Positions 8,048 to 16,556 are shown, counted from the stretch's first letter. The stretch is 64,000 nucleotides of DNA from DAOTZR01 sp034432595 (GCA_034432595.1 DAOUBT010000068.1:26394-90393); one strand, 5' to 3'. Program-made: numbers and translations. The notes: generated by a model from the letters alone, not told the origin.

Positions 8048-9121
8048 TCAGGGCTGGCCGAAATCAGCCACAAAATAGTAGCCCCACGTGGTTTGTGCCA
8101 CGCCCACGCCGATTTCCGTGTAATGCGGGCTGAGAATCGTGCGCCGATGGGCATCATACGGTGGCACCTCATCCATCCACATGTTGATGGCGTGTGCGGG
8201 ATTGCGGCTCTGTGCCCAACACTCCGAGGCGTAGCGCGCTGCGTAGCCGATGGCCGCCATGCGCATCCGGTACGACGAGCCATCCGAGCCGGTATGACTG
8301 CACCAGCCGCGGGAGGCGCAATCGTTCGCGTGCGACTGCGCGATGGTGGCCAGCTTTGCGTTATACGCGAGCGGTTGCAGCCCATTTTCCACGCGGATGG
8401 CGTTGATGAGACGAATAACCTCGGCGGGCCAATCCGCCACATCGGCGGGTGGCGGGTCGGTGATGGGGACATACGTCCCGCCGGAAGACGCGGGCGGCTG
8501 TGTGGACGTGCCGCCGCCCGTTCCTGCGCCCGTCCCCGCCGTATTGCGCGCCACCAGTGGGCTTTCCGCGGGCAAAATCAAATCCCGCCCCACGCTCAGC
8601 GGCGTATCCAGGGTGAGGCCGTTTACCTCCAACAGACGTTGCAGCGGAATGTCGTAAGCCTCAGCGATGCCGCTTAAGGTCTCGTTGGGATGCACCGTGT
8701 GCACAATCCAGTACACCGGCACGCCGGCCCAATCGCTCTGGCGCGGGATGAGCAACGCTTGCCCCACGCTGAGCAACGTCGAATCCCCCAGGCCGTTGAG
8801 GAGCTGGAACGCCGCCACGGGCACGCCATACGTGTAGGCCAGGCCCAGCAGCGTATCCCCCTCTTGCACCACATGCACCGTCGGCGGGGGGACAGGGGTG
8901 GGGGTAGGCGCAGGTGTGGGGGGCTGCGCCGTGGGCATCGCTTCCACGGTTGGGGCAGGGGTAGGGGTGGGTGATGAGGACACGGTCATCCCCTGGGCCG
9001 TGTCTACGGCGGCCGTCTGGGCTGGCGTTGTCCTGGGGACGTCCGCGCCGCCGCACGCGCTCAGCAGCCACGCTATCAGCGCCACCCATAACCCTCCCTT
9101 GAACCACACCTTATTGAACAT
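8048..9121 (-). CDS. Lipoprotein with two LysM domains and a C-terminal CAP (SCP-like) domain
   Basis: From the ATG at 9121 (GGAG seven bases upstream) the product is 357 residues. A lipoprotein signal peptide ends in LLSAC. A Pro/Thr linker (PTPTPAPTVEAMPTAQPPTP) follows, then two LysM domains (VQEGDTLLGLAYTYGVP and VHPNETLSGIAEAYDIP), then a CAP domain from about residue 230. That domain keeps the usual helical frame (LINAIRVENGLQPL), HANDC, CSHTGSDGSSY, and DAHRRTIL with its histidine. LysM binds peptidoglycan or glycan, and the CAP function is unknown. An in-frame GTG at 9157 is a weaker start. A paralogue lies just upstream at 9242-10270, so this is a tandem duplication. Confidence 0.87.
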   Translation of the reverse strand: MFNKVWFKGGLWVALIAWLLSACGGADVPRTTPAQTAAVDTAQGMTVSSSPTPTPAPTVEAMPTAQPPTPAPTPTPVPPPTVHVVQEGDTLLGLAYTYGVPVAAFQLLNGLGDSTLLSVGQALLIPRQSDWAGVPVYWIVHTVHPNETLSGIAEAYDIPLQRLLEVNGLTLDTPLSVGRDLILPAESPLVARNTAGTGAGTGGGTSTQPPASSGGTYVPITDPPPADVADWPAEVIRLINAIRVENGLQPLAYNAKLATIAQSHANDCASRGWCSHTGSDGSSYRMRMAAIGYAARYASECWAQSRNPAHAINMWMDEVPPYDAHRRTILSPHYTEIGVGVAQTTWGYYFVADFGQP

Positions 9122-9241
9122 GGACCTGCTCCATGTGGACGCGCTTTGAGTCATCACCTTTCGGTTGTTTCGGTGCTCCTTTTCCGGCCCGGCATGTTTT
9201 GCCCCCGCACGATGGCGAGGGGTGCATCAAGAAACCTGCTT

Positions 9242-10270
9242 TCACGGTGCCGGTCGTCCAAAGTCTACCACAAAATAATAATACGTCGAATGCGAGGCTG
9301 CCATGCCGACCCCGGCGTGGACGTAATTCTTACCCAAAATGGTGCGGCGGTGCGCGTCATTGGGAGGTGTTTCGTTCAGCCAGCTATACACAATATCGTG
9401 AGGCGTATCGCGGCGTCCGATACATTCTGATCCATAAAGGGGGATATACCCGGCAAGGCGCATACGCTCGCGGTAATGCAACCCCGCCGCGTTGACGTGT
9501 TCGCACACCCCGGTGGCCGCGCACTCATCTGCCTGTGTCTGCGCCACCTGCGCCAGGATGGGATGCCACGTCAGGGGATGCAGTCCGTAGGCTGCGCGCG
9601 CGTAGTTGATGAGGCGCAACACCTCGGCGGGCCAGGCGCTCACATCCGCCGGTGGCGGATCCTGGGGCAACGGGATAAAGGGGGGATTGCCGCTCGCCGT
9701 GGGTAAGGGGGCGCTTCCGTTTCCGGCGTTACCAGAAACATGTCGCACTTCTGCCGGCGCCTCCACCGGCACAATCAGGTCCGTTCCCACGCTGATCAGA
9801 TCGGCATCGGCAATCCCGTTAACGGCCATGATCTGCGCCAGGGTTACGTCATAGGCCGCGGCGATGGTGCTTAAAGTTTCCCCGCTGCGCACCGTGTGGA
9901 CAATCCAGTAAGGTGTGGCGCCGTGCCAATCAGTCGGATCGGGCAGGCTCAGCACCTGTCCCGGATACAGGAGCGTGGACTCCCCTAAGTCGTTGGCAAT
10001 CTGCAAGGCCGCAACCGGTATCCCATACGCCAGCGCCAATCCCAGCAGTGTGTCCCCGCTCTGCACCGTGTGCGTGAGGGGCCGGGTCGGCGTAGGGGTG
10101 GAGGTCGGTGCGGATGTAGGGGATGGCGTTGCCGCAGGCGTGGCGGTAGCCGGGGACATAGGTGTTGGCATGGATGGCGTCAGGGTGGGGGTGGGCGTCG
10201 CCGTTGGGGTGCGTCCACAAGCGCCCAGCAGCGTCAGGAGCAGCGTTATCATCAGCATTCTCTTTTTCAT
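9242..10270 (-). CDS. Paralogous lipoprotein with two LysM domains and a CAP domain
   Basis: From the ATG at 10270 the product is 342 residues (MKKRMLMITLLLTLLGAC is the lipoprotein signal with its lipobox Cys). A long PTATPTPT-type linker is followed by LysM repeats VQSGDTLLGLALAYGIP and VRSGETLSTIAAAYDVT, then a CAP domain (LINYARAAYGLHPL, CEHVNAAGLHYRERMRLAGY, DAHRRTIL). Domain order and motif wording match the neighbour at 8048-9121, so the pair arose by duplication. It is expected to be anchored outside the membrane and to bind the cell envelope. Longer in-frame starts up to 10369 would run through dispersed-repeat sequence and are unlikely. Confidence 0.86.
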   Translation of the reverse strand: MKKRMLMITLLLTLLGACGRTPTATPTPTLTPSMPTPMSPATATPAATPSPTSAPTSTPTPTRPLTHTVQSGDTLLGLALAYGIPVAALQIANDLGESTLLYPGQVLSLPDPTDWHGATPYWIVHTVRSGETLSTIAAAYDVTLAQIMAVNGIADADLISVGTDLIVPVEAPAEVRHVSGNAGNGSAPLPTASGNPPFIPLPQDPPPADVSAWPAEVLRLINYARAAYGLHPLTWHPILAQVAQTQADECAATGVCEHVNAAGLHYRERMRLAGYIPLYGSECIGRRDTPHDIVYSWLNETPPNDAHRRTILGKNYVHAGVGMAASHSTYYYFVVDFGRPAP

Positions 10271-10303
10271 GCCCTCATTATAACGGCAACGTATGAGATG
10301 CCA

Positions 10304-10421
10304 ACTGGAAGCTGGATGCTGGAAAGCGAAAAGCACGGTCGCCCGGCGCGGGTGGGTAGGTGACGGCATTGCCGTCGCCTGCCCGGCCTTTTGATTGGGG
10401 GCTGGATGCTGGAAGCCGGAA
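10304..10421 (+). repeat. Dispersed repeat module A, copy 1
   Basis: This segment begins GCTGGATGCTGGAAAGCGAA and ends in GGCTGGATGCTGGAAGC, around the hairpin at 10354-10384. An inverted, diverged copy is at 28389-28489: both have the same outer CTGGAAGC-type motifs, the CCGGCCTTTTGA stretch and a central hairpin. It occupies the spacer upstream of the LysM-CAP lipoprotein pair. Confidence 0.8.
10354..10384. repeat. Intergenic hairpin family, copy 2
   Basis: The arms are GGGTAGGTGACGGC and GCCGTCGCCTGCCC around ATT, a 14-bp stem with two G-T pairs. The core is the same as at 4452-4484. Confidence 0.85.
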
Positions 10422-10519
10422 GTGCTCGAATTGGGGCCGTTGACAAACCTTCATCTTTAGCTTATGATTTTCCTATCACGGCTGTATCGAGGTGGAGGGA
10501 GCAGGGCCGCGACCATGAC

Positions 10520-10595
10520 GGATACCCTATCCAAACCCGCGCCTCAAATCGCGCCAGCGATGATTGCAATGACTATCCTGGTGCTGACGGTAAGC
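10520..10595 (+). repeat. Dispersed repeat module C, copy 1
   Basis: This 76-base segment from GGATACCCTATCCAAACC to CTATCCTGGTGCTGACGG aligns along its whole length with 63926-64000 (about ten mismatches and one gap by eye). It lies just upstream of the histidine-phosphatase gene. The rest of 10271-10626 holds module A and no ORF I can support. Confidence 0.85.
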
Positions 10596-10626
10596 CGTTC
10601 CATAAAAACTTTAGAGTGAGGTCACG

Positions 10627-11259
10627 ATGGTCACGTTATTATTGGTTCGCCATGGACAAACCGCCTGGAACGATCCGGAGCGTTTCCGCGGGCAGGCGGA
10701 TATTCCCCTTAACGATCTGGGCCTGGAGCAGGCGCGTCGCACAGGCGCGTTTATCGCTGCGCGCTGGCGGCCTCTGGCCGTGTATGCCAGCCCTTTAAGC
10801 CGTGCCATGCAGACTGCGCAGGCCATCGCTGACGCTTGCGGCGGTTTGACCGTTGAGCCGGTTGCCGGGCTGATAGACATCAACTATGGCGATTGGGCCG
10901 GTCTCACCCTGCAAGAAGTCGCGGCGCGCTATCCGGAGGCCATGCGCATCTGGCAGGAAGACCCGGCCCATGCGCACCCGCCCAACGGCGAAAGCCTGCG
11001 CGTCTTTCATCAGCGCGTGGTGGATACGGCCCGCGAGCTGCTGCATCGCCATGCCGATTCACCCGATCCGGTGGTCATCGTGGGCCACACGGTGATGAAT
11101 CGCGTGCTCATGTTGGGGCTGCTGGGGATGGATTTGCGTCACTTCTGGCAATTGGACCAGTTACCCTGCGCCATCAATCTGCTCACGGAACGCAGGGAGC
11201 GCTGGACTCTAAAATGGCTGAATTTCACCCTCCATCTCGAAGGCCTGGACCTTTTCTAA
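10627..11259 (+). CDS. Histidine phosphatase family protein (phosphoglycerate mutase-like)
   Basis: The product has 210 residues. The phosphohistidine motif LVRHGQTAWN is at residues 6-15 with the usual FRGQADIPLNDLG following. The partner residues are present: SPLSRAMQTAQ (Arg and Thr), INYGDWAGLT (catalytic Glu replaced by the INYGDW form seen in CobC/PhoE-type members) and VVIVGHTVMNR with the second His. Substrates in this branch include alpha-ribazole phosphate, fructose bisphosphate and broad phosphomonoesters, and I cannot choose among them. GTGAGG lies five bases before the ATG. The gene is followed by yajC after about 120 bases. Confidence 0.9.
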   Translation: MVTLLLVRHGQTAWNDPERFRGQADIPLNDLGLEQARRTGAFIAARWRPLAVYASPLSRAMQTAQAIADACGGLTVEPVAGLIDINYGDWAGLTLQEVAARYPEAMRIWQEDPAHAHPPNGESLRVFHQRVVDTARELLHRHADSPDPVVIVGHTVMNRVLMLGLLGMDLRHFWQLDQLPCAINLLTERRERWTLKWLNFTLHLEGLDLF

Positions 11260-11382
11260 GGATGGGTTTGGGTTGGAATGGGTCCTGGTGTCGTGTTCCG
11301 CAAGAAAGTGCAACTTGGCGGGGCTTTTCTGGAGGCTGCGAACGGGGTATAATCAGGCATCTTCTCGTTCAGGAGGTTAGCC

Positions 11383-11637
11383 ATGCAGGACGCTTTATTC
11401 TGGATTTTGATTCTGGGTTTAAGCGTGATTTTCCTCTTTCTGCCGCAGTGGCAGATGCGTCGTCGGCAGCAAAAGAAGATGGCGGAAATCGCGGTAGGAG
11501 ATCGCATCGTCACCATTGGCGGTTTTATCGGCACGCTCACCGCGCTGGACTTTGAGCAGGACCGCGCCCGCCTCAAGCTCGCCGATGGCGTCGAGGTGGA
11601 AATCGTCACGGGCGCGATTGGACGCAAGCTGGAGTAA
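11383..11637 (+). CDS. yajC: Preprotein translocase subunit YajC
   Basis: The product has 84 residues. One N-terminal transmembrane helix (ALFWILILGLSVIFLFLPQ) is followed by QMRRRQQKKMAEIAVGDRIV and TIGGFIGTLTALD, the standard YajC signature of a small SH3-like cytoplasmic domain. YajC associates with SecDF-SecYEG, but secD and secF are not beside it. The ribosome site AGGAGG is seven bases before the ATG. A TATAAT at 11348-11353 could be its -10 box, although no good -35 is visible. The SpoIIE-type phosphatase follows after three bases. Confidence 0.95.
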   Translation: MQDALFWILILGLSVIFLFLPQWQMRRRQQKKMAEIAVGDRIVTIGGFIGTLTALDFEQDRARLKLADGVEVEIVTGAIGRKLE

Positions 11638-11640
11638 CCC

Positions 11641-12351
11641 ATGCATCTTTCGGTCGCTGTCTCCAAGATCAACAAGTGGGGGGTGCGACAGGGTGGGGAT
11701 ACGCTGGAGGTTATCGAGCGCCCGCGCGGCGGGCTGTCCATCGTCCTGGCGGACGGACAAAGCTCCGGACCGGGGGCCAAATCCACAAGCATTGCCGTAG
11801 TGCGCAAGGTCGTCACCGAACTGGCGGAAGGGGTGCGCGATGGGGCTGCCGTTCGCGCGGCCAGCGATATGCTCTACGTGCAACGTGGGGGCAAGGTCTC
11901 GGCGACGCTTGTTGTCATTTCCGCGGATATGGATACGCGCACCGTGGTCGTCTCGCGCCTTGGCGCGCCGGCGACCTACGTCTTCCTGCCGGCGCAGGGA
12001 TGGCTGGCGCTTCCCGGCACCGAAAAGACTCTCGGCGTCTACCGTCACGTGCGTCCGGCTGTGGAGCAATTTCCCCTGGAGCCGGGCCTTGTGGTATGTG
12101 CCTTTACCGATGGCGTCCTGCATGCCGGCACGCGGCGCGGGCAGCAGTTGGCCTTCCCTCAGGTGTTGGAAGAATTGTGGAACGCGCAGCCGCAGGCCGC
12201 AGCTCTGGCGGATGGCCTGCTGGCGCGCGCCATGGCTTTGGATGAGCAGCGCCCCGTGGACGATACCAGTATCGCCGTGCTCCACGTCACGGCGGGCGAA
12301 GCAAGTGGTCCGCGCACCCTGCGCGTCGAAATGCCCATCAGTGAGGTGTGA
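11641..12351 (+). CDS. SpoIIE-type PP2C serine phosphatase
   Basis: The product has 236 residues. The motifs of the SpoIIE/PP2C fold appear in order: GLSIVLADGQSSGPGAK (metal-binding Asp), a core with SATLVVISADMDTRTVVVSR, FTDGVLHAG (second Asp) and DDTSIAVLHV near the end. There is no sensor or membrane domain, so it is a stand-alone cytoplasmic phosphatase that would dephosphorylate a phosphoserine partner such as an anti-anti-sigma factor. No such partner is seen here. It sits three bases after yajC and overlaps the next gene region, so it is probably in the same operon. Confidence 0.87.
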   Translation: MHLSVAVSKINKWGVRQGGDTLEVIERPRGGLSIVLADGQSSGPGAKSTSIAVVRKVVTELAEGVRDGAAVRAASDMLYVQRGGKVSATLVVISADMDTRTVVVSRLGAPATYVFLPAQGWLALPGTEKTLGVYRHVRPAVEQFPLEPGLVVCAFTDGVLHAGTRRGQQLAFPQVLEELWNAQPQAAALADGLLARAMALDEQRPVDDTSIAVLHVTAGEASGPRTLRVEMPISEV

Positions 12352-12353
12352 GC

Positions 12354-12737
12354 ATGGCTGGCCCCGGCCTGCTGGTTGCTGTGGTTGGACCTTGTGCCGC
12401 GGGCAAATCCACCCTGGCGCGCGTCCTGCGCGCCCATGGCTACACCGTTAAGGAGCTGCGGCAGGAGCACTCCGTCGCTCCGACCATGTGGCAAAAGCTC
12501 ACGCATCCCGATGTCCTGATTTACCTCGATGTGAGCCTTGAGGTGGCCGCGCAACGTGAGGGACTGACTCATCCCTCCCCATGGTGGGAAGAGGAGCGTG
12601 CCTTTCGCCTGGCCCACGCGCGGGCACACTGCGACTTTTATGTGGATACCTCGAACCTCACCCCGGCTCAGGTCGCGGAACAAGTCCTGGCCTTCCTGGC
12701 GCAGCGTCGGGAAGCCCATCCATCCCGTGGGGAATAA
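12354..12737 (+). CDS. Small P-loop kinase-like protein
   Basis: The product has 127 residues. A Walker A motif GPCAAGKST is at about residues 13-21, followed by a short ATPase core with HPDVLIYLDVSLEVAAQREG, which resembles the sugar- or nucleotide-kinase fold of small P-loop kinases, and a C-terminal LTPAQVAEQVLAFL helix. The substrate is unknown. I chose the ATG at 12354, which has GAGG seven bases upstream. A GTG at 12348 overlaps the previous stop and is an alternative. It is the last gene of the group beginning with yajC. Confidence 0.75.
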   Translation: MAGPGLLVAVVGPCAAGKSTLARVLRAHGYTVKELRQEHSVAPTMWQKLTHPDVLIYLDVSLEVAAQREGLTHPSPWWEEERAFRLAHARAHCDFYVDTSNLTPAQVAEQVLAFLAQRREAHPSRGE

Positions 12738-12766
12738 AAAAAGCCGTGGCTATCAACCACGGCTTT
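12736..12766. terminator. Bidirectional stem-loop terminator
   Basis: A perfect 10-bp stem AAAGCCGTGG / CCACGGCTTT (12740-12749 and 12757-12766) has a TATCAAC loop. On the minus strand it is followed by seven T residues, so it mainly ends the tRNA transcript. It also follows the plus-strand kinase gene directly. Confidence 0.85.
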
Positions 12767-12778
12767 AAGGTACGGCTG

Positions 12779-12850
12779 TGGCGAGGATTGGATTCGAACC
12801 AACAACCAAGGGCTTATGAGTCCCCTGCTCTACCCTTGAGCTACCTCGCC
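12779..12850 (-). tRNA. tRNA-Met (CAT), elongator
   Basis: The acceptor stem GGCGAGG/CCTCGCC is perfect, the D arm is GCTC...GAGC, the anticodon loop is CTCATAA (anticodon CAT), and the T arm contains GGTTCGAATCC. Position 1 is G paired to C, so it is not the initiator. A tRNA-Ile2 with a lysidine-modified CAT anticodon is possible but less likely. CCA is not encoded. Confidence 0.9.
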
Positions 12851-12860
12851 TCATAAAAAG

Positions 12861-12932
12861 TTGCGGGGGCAGGATTCGAACCTGCGACCTTCGGGTTATG
12901 AGCCCGACGAGCTGCCGCTGCTCCACCCCGCG
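12861..12932 (-). tRNA. Initiator tRNA-fMet (CAT)
   Basis: The gene reads CGCGGGGTGGAGCAG at the 5' end and ends CCCCCGCAA, giving the C1-A72 mismatch that marks bacterial initiators. The anticodon stem has the three G-C pairs around CTCATAA (GGGCTCATAACCC). CCA is not encoded. It lies ten bases upstream of the elongator tRNA-Met in the same transcript. Confidence 0.96.
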
Positions 12933-13019
12933 TCGTTTACGCCGCGTATTATACGCACCTTTGCAAAATCGTCAAGTTGTCCACGCATGGGACGCGAACG
13001 CATCCATGACCAGGGAAGC

Positions 13020-13049
13020 GGAGCGCGCCGGGTGGGGATGGCGCGCTCC
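13020..13049. terminator. Stem-loop after the sugar permease operon
   Basis: A perfect 10-bp stem GGAGCGCGCC / GGCGCGCTCC has a 10-base loop, 22 bases past the stop of the minus-strand permease gene. There is no T-tract, so its strength is uncertain. Confidence 0.5.
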
Positions 13050-13071
13050 ATTTGTGTTGGCAGCGGGGGTT

Positions 13072-13977
13072 TTACCCTTCCTTGCTTCCCGTGGCCGCGA
13101 TGCTGCGGATGAAATACTTCTGGAAGGTGAAGAACAGGATGAGCATCGGGATGGTGTTGAAGAGCGACCCCGCAAGGATGATGGAGTAGAGCGAGTAGTA
13201 CTCCCCGCGGAACCACTGCAAACCAATGGGCAGCGTGAAGTTCTCCGGGGTGCGCAGCACCAGCAACGGCCACATGAAGGCGTTCCACGTGCCCTGGAAG
13301 GTGAACAGCGCCAGCGTGGTAAGCGTGGTCTGACTGATGGGCAGGATGATGCGGAAGAAGGTTTCTAAGCGGCTTGCGCCGTCAATATATGCCGCTTCCT
13401 CCAATTCCCGCGGAATGGAGCGGTAGAATTGGGCCATCATGAACAGGCCGAAGGCGTCCACAATGCCGGGCAGGATAACCGCCGCTGCGCTATCCAGCAG
13501 GCCGAAGCCTGTGGGAATCTTGACCCCACCAATGCTCAAGCTTTTCACCACGCCCGGCCCGATGAGCAAGAAGTTGGGGACCAGCAACACCTGTCCCGGA
13601 ATCATCATGGAAAAGAGCATGGCGTTGAAGAGCCACTTTCTTCCCGGAAACTCCAGGCGTGCGAAGGCATACCCGCCCATGGCGCAGAACAGGGGGCGGA
13701 TGACAAGCAAAATGCCGGAGATGATGACACTGTTCAGCACCCAGCGCGGAAACAGCTCAAATTGCGTCAGGATAACCCGGTAGTTATCCAGCGTGAAGGG
13801 AATCGGCAGCCAGAATGGCGGATCGTACAGATTGGCGACCGGCTTGAAGGAATAGACGATGGACAACCAGAAGGGTATCAGGCTGATTAAGCTCCACAAG
13901 ATCAGGATGCCGTAGAAAAGTGGCATCTTGATTTTGTCCCACCAGGTTTGTTCACGGATGCTTGTCGTGGTGGCCAT
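13072..13977 (-). CDS. Sugar ABC transporter permease, MalG-type
   Basis: The product has 301 residues with six predicted membrane helices. The cytoplasmic EAA loop is intact (EEAAYIDGASRLETFFRIIL), the site that docks the ATPase. It belongs to the carbohydrate-uptake-1 group and pairs with the MalF-type permease, whose stop lies three bases upstream. It is the last gene of the operon running lacI, GH65 fusion, binding protein, MalF-type, MalG-type. No ATPase is in the cluster, so a shared MsmX/MalK-like ATPase encoded elsewhere must energise it. Confidence 0.92.
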   Translation of the reverse strand: MATTTSIREQTWWDKIKMPLFYGILILWSLISLIPFWLSIVYSFKPVANLYDPPFWLPIPFTLDNYRVILTQFELFPRWVLNSVIISGILLVIRPLFCAMGGYAFARLEFPGRKWLFNAMLFSMMIPGQVLLVPNFLLIGPGVVKSLSIGGVKIPTGFGLLDSAAAVILPGIVDAFGLFMMAQFYRSIPRELEEAAYIDGASRLETFFRIILPISQTTLTTLALFTFQGTWNAFMWPLLVLRTPENFTLPIGLQWFRGEYYSLYSIILAGSLFNTIPMLILFFTFQKYFIRSIAATGSKEG

Positions 13978-13980
13978 CGC

Positions 13981-14859
13981 TTATCTCCTTTCTTCCGGTT
14001 GGTCAATAAAGCGCTTTTGGATAAAAGTGACGATGCCGATCATGATCGCCAGGATGAAGGATGCCGCTGCGGCCCGTCCCATGCGAATGTTAGTGCCACC
14101 AAAGGCCCAATCGTAAATTAAGTAGGAAATGGTGGTGGTGGCGCCCAGAGGACCACCCTTGGTCATGACGTAAATCTGATCGAACACCTGAAAGCATCCA
14201 ATGACGCCCATCGTGACCACAAAGAAAATGGTCGGACGCAGCGAGGGAATGGTGACGTACCAGAAGACCTGGAAACGATTGGCACCGTCAATTTCCGCGG
14301 CCTCATAGAGCGCATAGGGAATATCCTGCAGCGCCGCTAAGAAAATCAGCATCATCGTGCCGATGGTGGACCAGATGTTTACCATCATGATGGTAGGTAA
14401 GGCCGTTTTGGGATCCAAAAGCCAGTTAACCTTTAATCCCAGCAGTTGGTTGATGACACCGGTGGGGCTGAACAACCACAGGAAGATGAGTGAGATGACC
14501 ACCGATGACGTGACCGAGGGCAGGTAGAAAATGGTGCGGAACAGGCGCTGCCCTTTGATTTTCTGGTCCATGGCGAAGGCGATAATGAGCGAAAGCACCG
14601 TCTGGGTCGGAACCACAATCGCCACGTATTTCAGCGTGTTGGGCAACGCATGTTTGATGAAATCCTCATTTTTCAGCACATTGACGTATTGCTGAATACC
14701 TACCCATTGAGGAGGACTGAGCAGGTTATATTTGGTAAAGGACAGGTAGAAGGCCCAGCCTATCGAGAAGACAATGAAGATGAAAAAGATAAAAAACCAG
14801 GGCGTGAGCAGGAAATAGGCTGTGAGCACTTCATTGAGTTTATCTCGCCCTTTGCGCAT
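13981..14859 (-). CDS. Sugar ABC transporter permease, MalF-type
   Basis: The product has 292 residues. The first helix (LLTPWFFIFFIFIVFSIGWA) is followed by the N-terminal YLSFTKYNLLSPPQWVGIQQY common in MalF/UgpA proteins. The EAA loop reads YEAAEIDGANRFQVFWYV. Five further helices and a C-terminal RRFIDQPEERR-like basic tail complete the fold. Together with the neighbouring MalG-type protein it forms the inner-membrane channel. The gap of 320 bases to the binding-protein gene contains a stem-loop, which may explain a lower permease level than binding protein. Confidence 0.92.
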   Translation of the reverse strand: MRKGRDKLNEVLTAYFLLTPWFFIFFIFIVFSIGWAFYLSFTKYNLLSPPQWVGIQQYVNVLKNEDFIKHALPNTLKYVAIVVPTQTVLSLIIAFAMDQKIKGQRLFRTIFYLPSVTSSVVISLIFLWLFSPTGVINQLLGLKVNWLLDPKTALPTIMMVNIWSTIGTMMLIFLAALQDIPYALYEAAEIDGANRFQVFWYVTIPSLRPTIFFVVTMGVIGCFQVFDQIYVMTKGGPLGATTTISYLIYDWAFGGTNIRMGRAAAASFILAIMIGIVTFIQKRFIDQPEERR

Positions 14860-15179
14860 GATACAAACTCCTTTCCCGGTTTCAAGTGACGGCCTTGCGT
14901 AAGGCCTGTTGAACGCATAAAGCGCCGGGCATGACCAGATGCTCTGGAATAGGTTGCCCTGGTTGGGTAAGTCCGTTATTGGTTATTGGGAATGTCACCA
15001 ACCCGGCGTTTTTCGAATCCGTACTTTCATTTTATCAGGGTAACAGCCCGGTTACCATGGATGACAACCTTTTTGCTTTCACTTCAGACAGGCCCCCTCT
15101 TGTTTTCCGGTCTGTCTGCCCCGCTCGTTGCAGGGAGGGGGCAGGCGCACAAGATGCGCCCGCCCCGGTTTGGTTCGCG
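14860..15179. other. Intergenic spacer within the sugar operon
   Basis: These 320 bases lie between the binding-protein stop and the permease start. Apart from the stem-loop at 15138-15166 and a small GGTAAC/GTTACC inverted repeat (15039-15056), I see no gene or promoter. Confidence 0.6.
15138..15166 (-). terminator. Stem-loop after the binding-protein gene
   Basis: The stem GGGGCAGGCGCA / TGCGCCCGCCCC (12 positions, one A-C mismatch) has loop CAAGA, 13 bases after the binding-protein stop. There is no T-tract on the minus strand. It probably stabilises the upstream message or partly attenuates permease transcription. Confidence 0.6.
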
Positions 15180-16484
15180 TTAGTCTTTCATCAGCTCGCG
15201 GATCTTCTGCGCGGCTTCCTTCATCGAATCAGCCACCGGCTGATTGGTGAGATAGATGCGCTCCAGCGCCTTGCCCATCTGATCGTTCACATCCGAACCG
15301 TACAGGCCCCACATGAAGGGCGTGGCGAACTTCGCACCGCGGAAGATGGCCGCGGAATCCGGATGGCTCTCGAAGTAAGGATGCTTCTCCAGGGACGCGC
15401 GCGAAGGCAGCGCGAAACCGCTTTCCAGCACCGTGATCTGGCTCGCCTCGCTGGTCAGGAAGTTGATGACCTCCCAGGCCGCTTCCGGATTCTTGGAGTT
15501 CTTGGCGATGACGTAAGCCACGGTGAAGACCAGGTTGCCCTCGCCCTTCGGACCGGCGGGTGGCGTCACCACACCGTACTTTGTGTTCGGGAATTGCTCG
15601 CGCAGGTAGGGGATCAGCCAGCCACCCTCGTAAACCATCGCGAAGTTGCCCTTACCGAAGGCAGTACCCTGCCAGCCCTCGCCTACATCTGCCGGCAGTG
15701 CACCGCTCTTATCGGCGCGGAAACCGGTGTAGAACTCCGCCGCGGCAATCGCCTCCGGGCTATCCAGCAGCGTGTCGCTGAAGTCGTCCTTCATGATCTT
15801 CCCGCCGTTCTGGAAGACGAAGATGGGGAAGCGACCGGGATCGTTGGGCACTCCCAGACCGTAAATGTTGTTGGCCGGGTCGCTCAATGCGACGGCTGCC
15901 GCCTTCAGGTCATCCCAGGTCCAGTCATCGGTTGGCTCCGCCAGGCCCTTGGCCGCGAACATGTCCTTGTTGTAGAACAGGCCCAGCGTGTTGAAGTCCT
16001 TGGGGATGCCGTAGACCTTACCCTCGTAGGTGAAGGCGTTGATCAGCGTGGGGATGAAATCCTCCTTCTTCACCCCAGACTTGGCCATGTACTCATCCAG
16101 CGGCACCAGGACGCCCTGCTGCGCGAAGAAGGGGAACTGGAAGATATCCATGTAGTAAATATCGGGCGCCTCTTCCGCTGCCACCACAGTCTTGATGGCC
16201 TGCCAGTAGTCACCGGTGATGGGTTCGTACTTGACCGTGATTTCAGGATGCTCGACGCTGAACTTGTAGAGCAGCGATTCGAGCAAGGCCGTCTCCTGCG
16301 GGTTAGCCGCCCAACCGGAGAGGCGTACCACCGTCTGCTCGCGGGGCACTTCCACCGTGACCGTTTCCTTCACCGTCACGGTCTTCTCCACCGGCACTTC
16401 CACCGTCACGGTCGCCGGGGAGCAGCCCGCCAGCAGGGACAAGACCAGAACCAGAGCCAACACAGCCAAAAATGAGCGTTTCAT
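15180..16484 (-). CDS. Sugar ABC transporter substrate-binding lipoprotein
   Basis: From the ATG at 16484 (AGGAGGAG five bases upstream) the product is 434 residues. The lipoprotein signal ends in LLAGC. A Val/Thr/Glu linker follows (TVTVEVPVEKTVTVKETVTV), then the extracellular solute-binding fold of family 1 (LESLLYKFSVEHPEITVKYE, DIYYMDIFQFPFFAQQG, VYGIPKDFNTLGLFYNKDMF). The longer ORF starting at 16529 has no good ribosome site. It is anchored outside the membrane and delivers a sugar to the two permeases. The neighbouring GH65 fusion suggests an alpha-linked disaccharide such as trehalose, maltose or kojibiose. Confidence 0.93.
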   Translation of the reverse strand: MKRSFLAVLALVLVLSLLAGCSPATVTVEVPVEKTVTVKETVTVEVPREQTVVRLSGWAANPQETALLESLLYKFSVEHPEITVKYEPITGDYWQAIKTVVAAEEAPDIYYMDIFQFPFFAQQGVLVPLDEYMAKSGVKKEDFIPTLINAFTYEGKVYGIPKDFNTLGLFYNKDMFAAKGLAEPTDDWTWDDLKAAAVALSDPANNIYGLGVPNDPGRFPIFVFQNGGKIMKDDFSDTLLDSPEAIAAAEFYTGFRADKSGALPADVGEGWQGTAFGKGNFAMVYEGGWLIPYLREQFPNTKYGVVTPPAGPKGEGNLVFTVAYVIAKNSKNPEAAWEVINFLTSEASQITVLESGFALPSRASLEKHPYFESHPDSAAIFRGAKFATPFMWGLYGSDVNDQMGKALERIYLTNQPVADSMKEAAQKIRELMKD

Positions 16485-16556
16485 GGTTTCTCCTCCTGTG
16501 AGAAATGTAAAATGGGTTAAACTAAACATGTGAGATCAGCCAGAGCATGGATGCAA

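Noticed and set aside
12779..12850. tRNA-Ile2 (CAT, lysidine)
   Set aside because: It lies beside initiator tRNA-fMet and its anticodon loop CTCATAA follows the elongator Met pattern. It is not fully excluded.
14931..16475. 514-residue plus-strand ORF
   Set aside because: It is antisense to the clear sugar-binding lipoprotein. Its open frame follows from GC-rich codons of the real gene.
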